From positions 1-64,000 of the forward strand of contig MU832664.1 of NCBI GenBank assembly GCA_029204225.1: a stretch of 64,000 bases of DNA, in the 5' to 3' direction. The notes beneath the pieces were generated by a model. It saw only the letters and a program-made list of their open reading frames with translations. It was not told where the DNA came from and ran no database searches. This DNA comes from Diphasiastrum complanatum (lineage: Eukaryota > Streptophyta > Lycopodiopsida > Lycopodiales > Lycopodiaceae). Shown one piece after another: positions 59,801-64,000 of the stretch (position 1 is its first letter; each line of letters opens with the position of its first letter). The translations under genes and the position numbers were made by a program.

Positions 59801-62800
59801 ACTTTGAGATTTTGGCATTGTTGCCAATGCATTGCACTTTGTAACCATAGCATTCAACTTATATAGACTACAAATCTTACCACGCCATCAAGAATCATCT
59901 TGAAACCCTGTTTCACATCCTTGATCTGGCATTTTTTATTGTTAAATTCTACTTTCAACTTATAATCGGGTCATTGTACCATCAGATAAAAGAATTTTCT
60001 GTAGGCCAGGAACATGCAAGACATTTTCAATTACCTTCAATTGCCCATTAGGAAATTGAATAGGTATTGCACCAATTTCATAGATTTGGCACTCATCACC
60101 ATTTGCCTGCGTAACTCTATCTCCAACATTGGTTAGCTCTAGCTTCTTGAACCAAGATTTGTTGCTTGTCATATGTCTTGTTGCTGCTGAATCCACCAAC
60201 CAATGTGTGTTATCAACAGAATCTTGTGATGCCAATGCTATTGCAAATGCCATACTTTGATCTCCATTGTTACTATCAAGATCTTCTTCAGCAAAGTTAG
60301 TCAACTACTTCACCTTGTCCGTCTTGATATTAGTCCTCTTCTTGCGACAATCTTTGGCCCGATGTCCAGGCTTCTAACAATAAAAGTACTCACCTTTCTT
60401 CTTCTTGTCTGATGAGGATCCTTGATCATCATCATGCACATTGGATTTCTTTGGGAATTTTTTGAGGCATTTTACTCCAATCCAATGGTGAGGATAATCC
60501 AAGAGTGCACATTCCTTCTACCATAGCCTTTGAACCTTCAAGAAAGGAATCAAACGGCTTGGGCACCGAAACTTTCTAGTTGTAGAAAGTGTATTCACTT
60601 CAAAACACTATGTTTTAGCCCTTCTCAATGCACAAGACCTGCTCCTCTTCTTCTTCTCTCTCCTCTTTGAGAAATGGCTATGGTTGAAGCTTCCTAGGGT
60701 TTGAAAAACCTCAATCTTCAATTCACTCCACCTCCTTTATTACTTTGCGGCTGCCCACGGCCATTTGCAGGCATCTCCACACTTTTACAGATCCAAAAAC
60801 GTCCTTACATAGAGAAAGATCCATGCTTTTTCGTTTCCAAAAACCTAGCTCATAAAAAAGAGAAGCTATGGCTTATTTTGAGACTAATTCCAGCTTGCTC
60901 TTTGAGAATTAAATTACCACAAGCATGTTGGCTGTGTAGCGACCTTTCCCATCTACTTCCAACAATAATTCAATCAACCATTCATTGAGAATTGATTAAG
61001 TTTCAAGCAAAACCATTAAACTATCAAAAAATTGACTTTTTCTTCAATTTTCAGCCCTTTGAGCCCTTTTTACTCGAGTCTTGGGCAAAATTGGCCGTGT
61101 TTGATGCAATAGGAACTTTGTTTTGCTTGGGAGCTTTCTTTTGAATCTTTTTGAGCTTTCTAAGATAATTGGCAAAATCATCAACAAAATGCTATATAAG
61201 ACCTAGCATGAAGAATATTGCTATAAATGACAAGGGCTACTGCTTGTCATGTTCTAGGATCTCCCTATGGACAACATCTACAAGCACACCATTCAGCCTT
61301 TTGGTATCAATGCCAAATCAGACAAACCTTAACAAGATAGAAACTCACTTCTTCTGCTAAAAAACCGTCAAATCACTTTATCACAATTGGCACATGAAAA
61401 GTTAGCGTCTGTGTACGTGGCCACCTCTCTAAAGGCTCCTAATGACCAAAAATTTACTTTTCTTGTCTCTCTCATATTTCCTGCCATGACAAATTTCTGC
61501 TTGAAATGTTAACTTTAACCTGTGTAAGTACAGACAAACACGCTACCCATTCCAGCTTCTTCCTGCCCTGGAAATTATGTGATACCAAGCTATGACAACA
61601 TTAAGACGTTATAGCCCAACGGAAAACGACAAGTAAAAACCCTAACCTTGCAGGAGTTTATAGTATAGTAGCTAAGTTTACTTCAGAGATCCCACTCACG
61701 CTCCCATTTTTTTCCAGCTCCTTTGTGTCTTGAATGACCGTATAATTTTGAAAATAATTGAGAGAAATATGGAAACTTTGGAGATAAATAAAAATTATAA
61801 CCCTATAATGAAGATGAGAAGAACTTTTCATATAAATTGTCAGGTGATCCTGGTCAAACTACAAGTGATATAGATGAATTCTAGTTTAGGCTCCAAAATT
61901 GAAGTCAAAGTGAATATTTCAAGGAAAAAGTCCAGTCACGCCTGTGAGAATTCTCTATTCTTGGAAATGAATGCCAGCTAAAGCTTGGAATTTCTCAATT
62001 TCACGAGTCTTTGGCTGCAATTTTATACCACGCTGATTGCTTTAAGGGAAATAGCCAACTTTGGTTTAAAACTATATCAATAATTTACTCTAGGATATAT
62101 TTCTGATTGACGCTTGGATCCACACCACCATACTTTGATGACGCTATGTAGGATTATTTGTGAGTGAAAAAGAACTCAATCTCATTGATGAAAAACAGCA
62201 GAAATGTTACGTTGTAACATGTCCAGAATAGAATGGACATCGAGAACTCATGGTGAATGGATACATCTTCATGATATGTGCATTTCCTATGACTAACAGC
62301 TTCCTTCAAAACTTGGCTATAATGTATGATGATTTCAGTCCTAAGGAAACCTAGAAGCTTTGAACAGCCAATTGTAGGCTAGGTCCATAGTGCAACCGGG
62401 CAAAATGAAAAGTTCGAGATAGTTAACCCCTAGGAAAAGAAAAAGTTCTTAGTGCCGATTCGAATCTTCCACAACCCAAACATAGCACACACATGAAAAC
62501 AAAGATCCTAATTATTACTTTCTTGAAGCTCTGCTCTGCATACCTGTTTTTTCTATTGTCAAACTGATGAGTATATACATTTTGGTGGTTCAGACTTTAA
62601 TACCTTGTGTGCTAACAGCACCATGAGCCCACAATAAGAAGCATTGCGGTTTGTCAATTGTCAGATTATGGTGACGGGAAATTGTAGGTCTACATGTGAA
62701 TGGCTACACTTTATCAATTTTAAACAAATACTAGGACAAACCCAAAAGTTTTCCTCAATTTTTTGTACTACAATGGCAATCCATTCCTTTGTGGAAAGGT

Positions 62801-63418
62801 CCTGTCCAAAAACATGTATCTTCTTGCTAAACCATGATGTTCTATAACTAGAAACTTTGCATGATCTTCATGCCCTTCGAGATTATTTAGAAATTTTTCT
62901 GGTATTGCAAATCATATTATTCTAGAGAATGAGGCCTAGAACTTATTTGCTGCACTTTTTGCACTAACTGGGTAGTCAAATTTATAGTCAACTTTACATA
63001 CATAAAGTGGAACTACTGTTGATAAGCCTTTCAAAATGACCCGAACCAAGTAGTGAAGGCTTCTGGAGAGACTGTTCTGGTATATTTTTCTTGCAGAGGT
63101 AAGAGGATGCTAGATGAAGACAATCCTTTCAGACCGACGTTGCTAATGTTCTTGGGATTCATGTAATTTGGACCGAAGCAGGAACCTAAGCGCTCTTTGT
63201 ACGTGTGTATATTTCCCTTATTCTCGTACCTAATTCTTTTTTCTCTGCTACAGATGGCCGTAATTGCCAGAAGTTGTGTAGAAGAAAAGGCCATGTCGCG
63301 ACCAGATATGAAAAGCATAGTCTTTAGTCTGTCTAAGATATTGCAATCTTCTGTTGAGTATGAAGCCGCCATGGCAGGTGACAGTCAAGTATTCAGTGGC
63401 ATATCTCACGGTCGATAG
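26162..63418 (+). CDS. LYK: LysM receptor-like kinase, CERK1/LYK type (11 exons)
   Basis: Exons 26162-26819, 27100-27162, 28696-28977, 29279-29421, 29705-29794, 35071-35176, 35810-35961, 45933-46030, 46326-46479, 48884-48982 and 63254-63418 join in frame through GT-AG introns to 669 codons plus stop. Residues 1-35 carry a secretion signal. LysM1-3 lie at about 57-100, 105-139 and 148-217, separated by CVC (101-103) and CGC (140-142). A Pro/Ser linker is followed by a transmembrane helix at about 257-277. The kinase has GQGGYG (367-372), Lys387, Glu400, HRD (481-483), Asn488 and DFG (501-503), so it should be active. The family binds chitin or lipochitooligosaccharides at the plasma membrane and signals in defence or symbiosis. 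Length fits CERK1-like proteins. Met19 (26,216) is an alternative start giving 651 residues and a more compact signal peptide. Family assignment is firm; the exact orthologue is not. Confidence 0.92.
27100..27162 (+). CDS. LYK: LYK exon 2: Pro/Ser juxtamembrane linker
   Basis: 63 bases, phase 1 in and out. Acceptor GTCCAAG, donor CCGG|GTAAGG. Encodes [19 protein letters not shown], the outer linker. A nearer-looking acceptor (TCCTAG at 27,105) gives a stop after a few codons and is rejected. Confidence 0.82.
27163..28695 (+). other. LYK intron 2 (1.5 kb)
   Basis: No gene. A diverged direct repeat of about 66-bp offset (27,599-27,720) shares ATATGCAAGTCATA and TTTTTCTTGCATGC. Confidence 0.6.
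28696..28977 (+). CDS. LYK: LYK exon 3: transmembrane segment and inner linker
   Basis: Acceptor TGTGCAG. Encodes [19 protein letters not shown] and a basic stop-transfer KRR, then a Ser/Arg/Asn-rich inner linker. I chose the donor CCAG|GTTCTT because it alone gives phase 1, which exon 4 requires. The stronger-looking AAT|GTAAGC at 28,932 is phase 0 and does not join. Confidence 0.78.
29279..29421 (+). CDS. LYK: LYK exon 4: start of kinase, glycine loop
   Basis: Acceptor TTAGCAG, donor AATCAG|GTAAAG. Encodes [13 protein letters not shown] followed by [12 protein letters not shown], the nucleotide-binding loop. A TGA at 29,263 in the same frame means the exon cannot start further upstream. 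Confidence 0.88.
29705..29794 (+). CDS. LYK: LYK exon 5: VAIK lysine and C-helix
   Basis: 30 codons in phase 0. Acceptor TTTCAG, donor CTTG|GTATGT. Carries EVAIKQMK (Lys387) and [10 protein letters not shown], with the Glu that pairs with it, then HHSNL. Confidence 0.92.
31480..31640 (-). repeat. Dispersed repeat, copy 2 (partner of 490-690)
   Basis: The reverse complement matches 490-690 through GAGCACGGGGCA and TTGGACCAA words in the same order. Lies inside LYK intron 5. Confidence 0.5.
32841..33065 (-). mobile_element. Possible Ty3/gypsy integrase-tail fragment, minus strand
   Basis: The minus strand encodes [20 protein letters not shown], close to the conserved gypsy tail LPPHxKIHPVFHVSLLK. 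The following 50 codons have no clear motif. One short match only, so the call is tentative. Confidence 0.5.
35071..35176 (+). CDS. LYK: LYK exon 6: hinge region of the kinase
   Basis: Acceptor TTTATAG, donor AAAG|GTACCA, exit phase 1. Encodes [20 protein letters not shown] and the D-helix start [11 protein letters not shown]. Confidence 0.92.
35313..35418. repeat. Perfect 53-bp tandem duplication in LYK intron 6
   Basis: AGATGGAATGACCATGTAGG and the next 33 bases repeat with no mismatch (copies 35,313-35,365 and 35,366-35,418). Confidence 0.95.
35810..35961 (+). CDS. LYK: LYK exon 7: catalytic loop
   Basis: Acceptor TTGCAG, donor CCAAG|GTTGGT, phase 1 in and 0 out. Encodes GLEYIHEHT and [14 protein letters not shown], with the catalytic Asp483, Lys485 and Asn488. 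Confidence 0.94.
36110..36560 (+). mobile_element. Ty1/copia fragment, end of RT and start of RNase H
   Basis: The + strand encodes [20 protein letters not shown], followed by the conserved copia block [20 protein letters not shown] and a YVNATI version of YLKGT. A stop follows, and the RNase H continues in broken frames to about 36,540. Confidence 0.85.
36601..36890 (-). repeat. Reversed LTR fragment of the TGTCATGCCC family
   Basis: Reverse complement of the LTR at 11.7-11.95 kb: the words GATCTAGATC, CCCCCAAGCTATGGATCA and GGGTATACGTATACCCTCCA correspond in order. No coding sequence. Confidence 0.65.
36991..37203 (-). mobile_element. Ty1/copia RNase H C-terminal fragment, minus strand
   Basis: The minus strand encodes [20 protein letters not shown] and [14 protein letters not shown], the conserved end of copia RNase H (CDNQSAIxLAxNPVFHxRxKHI). 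Its orientation is opposite to the copia piece at 36.1 kb. Confidence 0.82.
37242..37599 (+). repeat. 5' LTR of chromovirus copy 1
   Basis: Starts TGTTACGAGCTC and ends ATCTATTACA. It contains an 11-bp inverted repeat GTCGGCCACGT/ACGTGGCCGAC (37,446-37,474) with ACGT cores, a 12-bp palindrome GTAGCATGCTAC (37,483-37,494) and a TATA-like CTCTATATCAG downstream of both. Confidence 0.96.
37601..37613 (+). promoter_or_regulatory. Primer-binding site, copy 1
   Basis: TGGTATCAGAGCC, complementary to the 3' end of plant initiator Met tRNA, one base after the LTR. Confidence 0.93.
37619..38402 (+). other. Untranslated leader of chromovirus copy 1
   Basis: Non-coding in all frames over most of its length. 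It holds degenerate copies of CCAGCGCTG and CAGACCAGCGAG, and TTTTTCAGCGAG-like words. Packaging or translation signals would be expected here; that is inference. Confidence 0.6.
38403..43181 (+). CDS. Gag-pol polyprotein of chromovirus copy 1 (1592 aa)
   Basis: One open frame. Gag occupies about the first 330 residues, with a coil at about 45-80 and a retrotrans-gag core at about 145-250. The CCHC knuckle is Cys345, Cys348, His353 and Cys358. The protease signature VDDGATHNF is at 433-441, with DDG where DSG/DTG is usual. RT has [13 protein letters not shown] and FLDD at 779-782. RNase H has ETDASD at 927-932. The integrase zinc finger is His1172, His1179, Cys1209 and Cys1212. The catalytic triad is Asp1242, Asp1303 and Glu1339, with exact D-x35-E spacing. 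The C terminus (about 1535-1592) is a chromodomain-like segment with LVKWND, marking a chromovirus. No frameshift separates gag from pol, so proteolysis alone must set the Gag:Pol ratio. Confidence 0.96.
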   Translation: MTTPQGPDQPQERGFDELETEALAYRKGKEPMEVEEQEQFAEELDELVTKEQFLQLVTEVDELKLALANFKSSVDDSFAELKNLILSSAKGSLPSTSQLSPSPLPSVSGETLRSHPSVFKDLKPTTFNGEEKDRNADILQTFLSKWKNIHALKQTPDHLQAIEASLSLGPMAYKWWLNLQETGQTPRSWKAFEEAFLREFLPENELDRAWEAWERTVMDKSLIQYISQYREAILKIKNMDDYQKIRGFVRGLKDEYKVEVQRNSPTTLEQALRYAQIYDDSVGRKRARQQPLSEQLPQKDFQFKKKFLKRKKEDKFKGEAPQKRPSLIQPLKPDDFEKAKQERLCFVCMGKGHTVRQCPKGPFTKKDKKQVHLVQTVCFPSNSAASEIKVYHEDHEHCCQLTSAMLARPFSFGPHDLVRMHGKVGNQSVRVMVDDGATHNFINHTLVKKLKLPEVPSQHRYIVSLAKGEDKKIWETMVSKLNLGIQGYQDEINFQIMHLDRTDIVLGRDWLYSLGPSLHRNYQENTLSFQYKGREIQLHGEHDVPNSPMVCSSELCQLIGDEDHQVFLCDFQFIPEVSISSSIQQKISKLETLLSKFKDVFPEDLPHGLPPSREVDHVINLVPGTAPVSKPPYRVSRTEDEEITRQLTDYLGKGQIQTSSSPWASPVLLVKKKEGSLRLCVDYRALNKVTIKNKYPMPRADELFDQLDGAKFFSKIDLRSGYHQVRIKSEDVSKTAFRTRHGHYEFKVMPFGLTNAPATFMTLMNSVLRPYLGKFVVVFLDDILVYSKTRKEHLKHLRKVFRLLRKHKLYAKQSKCEFFVEEVAYLGHIISSDGIKMDPNKVKAILSWLRPQNILELQIFLGLAGYYRRFVKEYAQIAVPMTNLLKGKGKEFIWESAQQESFDALKTALATAPVLKVVDPNQPFVVETDASDFAVGAVLTQGGRPVAFESKKLEPAQTRYSAYEKELFSIVHALKTWRHYLYGANFEVLTDHESLRYLCNQPELRGRKARWAELMQEFDMSIRYRRGKFNTVADALSRMPMINELSFTQIRNELLESLRGKCQHDAFFSIIWNSVQNRQLQTPEPVPGAGASSSKNTAASVEDDDESEYTSSDDVEDSEPVLPKQTPVVEGQLTQGFKWKQYSIQDEYLLYRDRVCVPNSEDYRQQVLYECHDNPSAGHPGIQKTYELLRRQFFWPSMKMDVHQYVTSCQKCQVNKAERLKAGGLLHPLEIPAGKWESISMDFIVGLPKTQKGNDAIWVTVDRLTKMAHFIPTKTTVRAPELARLFVDGLFKLYGLPSGIVSDRDSKFTGNFWKAVFHHLHTKLNMSTTDHPQTDGQTERVNQVLEDMLRAYVSKRQTNWEEYLSILEFAYNSTKHSATGYSPFMLMYGFQPRSPTAVGFKQEKVEAARNFLEDLNQMIEHAKCSIRQSQDRARHYADPHRRDVQFSTGERVYLRVPVDSKTLKSGVCAKLSPRYCGPFTISRRLGEVTYELELPHSSKAFPVFHVSQLRKALTRSDNLVGDSVLVLPLDPQQPPHEPEEILDSRETQTRHTLYREYLVKWNDQLVENATWERGSVLRKIFPDFVLEDQDGS
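43182..43192 (+). promoter_or_regulatory. Polypurine tract, copy 1
   Basis: GGGGGAGGGAG immediately before the 3' LTR, starting just after the gag-pol stop codon. Confidence 0.92.
43193..43550 (+). repeat. 3' LTR of chromovirus copy 1
   Basis: Same length as the 5' LTR. The two differences seen are CTCGTAACC for CTCATAACC near the start and ATCAGGGAG for ATCAGAGAG after the TATA-like box. Confidence 0.96.
43556..43850. repeat. Head-to-head LTR fragments of the TGTCATGCCC family
   Basis: About 43,628-43,692 is the reverse complement of about 43,767-43,833 (the TTGATTATGACTTTGATACC and ACCCCTCATAATCATAA words), with a 75-base spacer starting TGTCATGCCCACATATGG. The spacer also matches 37,193-37,241, left of the chromovirus. 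So the chromovirus landed inside this older, already rearranged repeat. Confidence 0.7.
45933..46030 (+). CDS. LYK: LYK exon 8: DFG and activation loop
   Basis: Acceptor CATGCAG, donor CAGA|GTAAGC, exit phase 2. Encodes VADFGLAKL, a Thr-rich activation segment, and GTFGYIAPE completed by exon 9. Confidence 0.94.
46326..46479 (+). CDS. LYK: LYK exon 9: F-helix region
   Basis: Acceptor TTTGCAG, donor CTTG|GTAAAG. Encodes [19 protein letters not shown] and [11 protein letters not shown]. The residues after the APE motif read YIRDG, where angiosperm CERK1/NFR1 proteins have YAQYG. Confidence 0.92.
46480..48883 (+). other. LYK intron 9 (2.4 kb)
   Basis: No gene. A 59-bp tandem duplication with few mismatches lies at 48,158-48,216 and 48,217-48,275 (GATATCAATGTGGTTACTTT, twice). 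Confidence 0.7.
48884..48982 (+). CDS. LYK: LYK exon 10: kinase C-lobe
   Basis: 33 codons in phase 0. Acceptor GTTGCAG, donor TCAAG|GTAAGA. Encodes [20 protein letters not shown], matching the LVDPRLG..NYPIDSVLK region of CERK1. Confidence 0.9.
49517..49874 (+). repeat. 5' LTR of chromovirus copy 2
   Basis: TG..CA ends as in copy 1. The right arm of the ACGT inverted repeat has lost its CACGTG (now CATGTG). Confidence 0.95.
49876..49888 (+). promoter_or_regulatory. Primer-binding site, copy 2
   Basis: TGGTATCAGAGCC, identical to that of copy 1. Confidence 0.92.
49889..50671 (+). other. Untranslated leader of chromovirus copy 2, with internal repeats
   Basis: About the same length as in copy 1 but largely different in its first 500 bases. 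The motif CCAGCGCTG recurs about every 90-100 bases (near 49,981, 50,071, 50,161), followed by three CAGACCAGCGAG or CAGCCAGCGAG words up to about 50,440. The last 250 bases align well with copy 1. Confidence 0.65.
50672..55435 (+). pseudogene. Broken gag-pol of chromovirus copy 2
   Basis: Compared with copy 1: a 1-base loss at about 51,456 in gag, an in-frame 9-base gain near 51,775, a 3-base loss at about 53,150 in RT, TAG at 53,302-53,304, a 1-base loss in an A run at about 53,530, TAG at 53,820-53,822, an in-frame 18-base loss near 54,089, TAG at 54,990-54,992, TGA at 55,368-55,370 and a 1-base loss at about 55,381. The three TAG codons each replace CAG. The catalytic motifs themselves are still readable (FLDD, D-x35-E), so decay is recent but decisive. 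The frame also stays open upstream of the usual ATG, to 50,600, by chance. Confidence 0.95.
55436..55446 (+). promoter_or_regulatory. Polypurine tract, copy 2
   Basis: GGGGGAGGGAG directly before the 3' LTR. Confidence 0.92.
55447..55804 (+). repeat. 3' LTR of chromovirus copy 2
   Basis: Keeps CACGTG in the right arm of the inverted repeat, but the left arm has changed from CCACGT to CCATGT. Confidence 0.95.
56891..57025. repeat. Tandem repeat with CACGTGTC words, offset 78 bp
   Basis: Copies 56,891-56,949 and 56,969-57,025 share TGCTCAYTGGGACACTTGGT and GAGTGACACATGTCA. The likely setting is the 5' LTR of the copia element whose primer-binding site is at 57,739. Confidence 0.75.
57739..59422 (+). 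mobile_element. Ty1/copia fragment: primer-binding site, leader and gag
   Basis: TGGTATCAGAGC at 57,739-57,750 follows a ..TTGACA end that fits an LTR terminus. A 1.2-kb leader precedes gag, which starts at ATG 58,919 ([18 protein letters not shown], the usual copia gag opening with its YxxW) and runs through [10 protein letters not shown] and [15 protein letters not shown]. An in-frame TAG at 59,111-59,113 breaks it. The copia order is cut at about 59,422, where the coding strand flips. The left LTR boundary is not certain; it may begin near 56,642. Confidence 0.8.
58919..59422 (+). pseudogene. Copia gag with an internal stop
   Basis: 167 codons of gag (UBN2-type core) in one frame, interrupted only by TAG at codon 65. 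The frame ends where the inverted segment starts, before the zinc knuckle. Confidence 0.82.
59423..60480 (-). mobile_element. Ty1/copia zinc knuckle, protease and integrase start, minus strand
   Basis: On the minus strand, from high to low coordinates: a knuckle [12 protein letters not shown] with a stop codon in its first Cys half (near 60,370), protease [11 protein letters not shown] (near 60,180), VLHVPGLQK (near 60,000), gag-pre-integrase LWNRRL (near 59,790), [14 protein letters not shown] (integrase zinc finger, near 59,680), then integrase in other frames to 59,430. The order is normal for copia but opposite to the adjoining gag. Confidence 0.83.
63254..63418 (+). CDS. LYK: LYK exon 11: end of kinase and C terminus
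   Basis: Acceptor GCTACAG, stop TAG at 63,416. Encodes [20 protein letters not shown], which includes the subdomain XI Arg, then a short tail ending SHGR. It lies 14.3 kb from exon 10 but continues the domain exactly. Confidence 0.9.
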   Translation: MAVIARSCVEEKAMSRPDMKSIVFSLSKILQSSVEYEAAMAGDSQVFSGISHGR

Positions 63419-64000
63419 AGTTGTTCTAAAGTTTCCTGGAGCCCACCTCTAATAGTTGGTGAGAAAAGCTTTGCAACTAATCAATTTGAAGAAGCAAAGC
63501 GAAGCTCATTTGATGGCTCATGTGCTCTTCAACAGTTCAACTTACCGCGTGTACTAAAACTTGGAAAATCCAAATGATTTATGTAGAATTAATCATAGCA
63601 CAAGTTGACAAGGCTACTAGCTCGCCCCAGTACGCACGACTTCCAGGCATTAAAAAAAGCGTTCTAGTAACAAGCTTATATTGGTACTGTTGCGTTCCTT
63701 GGAACACCATTGTACCATTCGGCATTTTGTTTCCTTGCAGCAGCTCAATCAAGAACAGTTTAGTCTTTCAGATATACATACAACACGAAAAAAAAAAAAG
63801 CGAATTGCGCTTCTGCCAGTCATTGTCTTGAATAACGGAGCCCCTGTTGAATATGGGGTATCAGAAGTAGTAGCACGGGGCAGATCCATCGATACATCGA
63901 TTTGAGCATAATTCTTTTTGTCTGTCTGTCTGTCATACTAAAATATATGAAGATGGTTTCATATCTATCAAAGCTCGTATGGAGAAATTATGATATAAAT
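63419..64000 (+). other. 3' flank of the LYK gene
   Basis: No gene is visible. The 3' UTR should lie here. An A-rich run at 63,788-63,799 and AATAAC at 63,831 are possible but weak polyadenylation context. Confidence 0.4.

Larger units (their letters stand above)
48983..63253 (+). other. LYK intron 10 (14.3 kb), retrotransposon-filled
   Basis: GT-AG intron containing the decayed chromovirus copy 2 and a rearranged copia element. 55,810-56,640 and 60,490-63,253 hold no gene or element I can recognise. The second stretch is AT-rich with stops in all frames. Confidence 0.8.

Overview
The window is nuclear DNA of a land plant with a large, AT-rich, repeat-laden genome. Spliceosomal GT-AG introns, a LysM receptor kinase of the plant chitin-receptor type, and plant Ty3/gypsy, Ty1/copia and LINE elements show this. 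Introns of 5-14 kb stuffed with retrotransposons would fit a homosporous fern or a gymnosperm. I cannot name the species from sequence alone. I see no CRISPR array, operon, rRNA gene or tRNA gene.

Only two host genes can be supported, both on the + strand. (1) About 6.1-14.0 kb: the 3' part of a gene for a long coiled-coil protein. Seven exons can be traced, the 5' end is unresolved, and the reading frame breaks once near 7.43 kb. A 4.7-kb intron holds microsatellite, minisatellite and a decayed LTR element. (2) 26.2-63.4 kb: a complete 11-exon gene for a CERK1/LYK-type LysM receptor-like kinase. It splices in frame to 669 codons: secretion signal, three LysM modules with CxC spacers, a transmembrane segment and an active-looking RD kinase. 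Three introns account for most of its 37 kb (5.3, 10.0 and 14.3 kb).

The rest is mobile-element debris of several ages. About 3.5-5.9 kb is a reversed copia copy. About 9.1-12.0 kb is an old gypsy-type element with partial LTRs. 14.2 kb is a copia scrap. 16.3-16.7 kb is a gypsy integrase scrap. About 16.9-21.6 kb is a decayed LINE. Within the receptor gene, intron 7 (10 kb) holds a complete chromovirus (37,242-43,550) inserted in older debris. Intron 10 (14 kb) holds a second, decayed copy of the same family (49,517-55,804), then a copia fragment whose gag faces its protease-integrase head to head. The two chromovirus copies share 358-bp LTRs, the same primer-binding site and clear 5-bp target duplications.

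Biologically, the window shows an immune or symbiosis receptor gene whose exons and splice sites stay intact while its introns take up sense-oriented retrotransposons, one very recently. I did not find a convincing new biological system. The most unusual signals are the repeat-rich leader and ACGT palindrome of the chromovirus family, a GC-rich hairpin island at 15.1 kb, a gypsy scrap between 125-bp direct repeats, and CAG-to-TAG decay in the older chromovirus.
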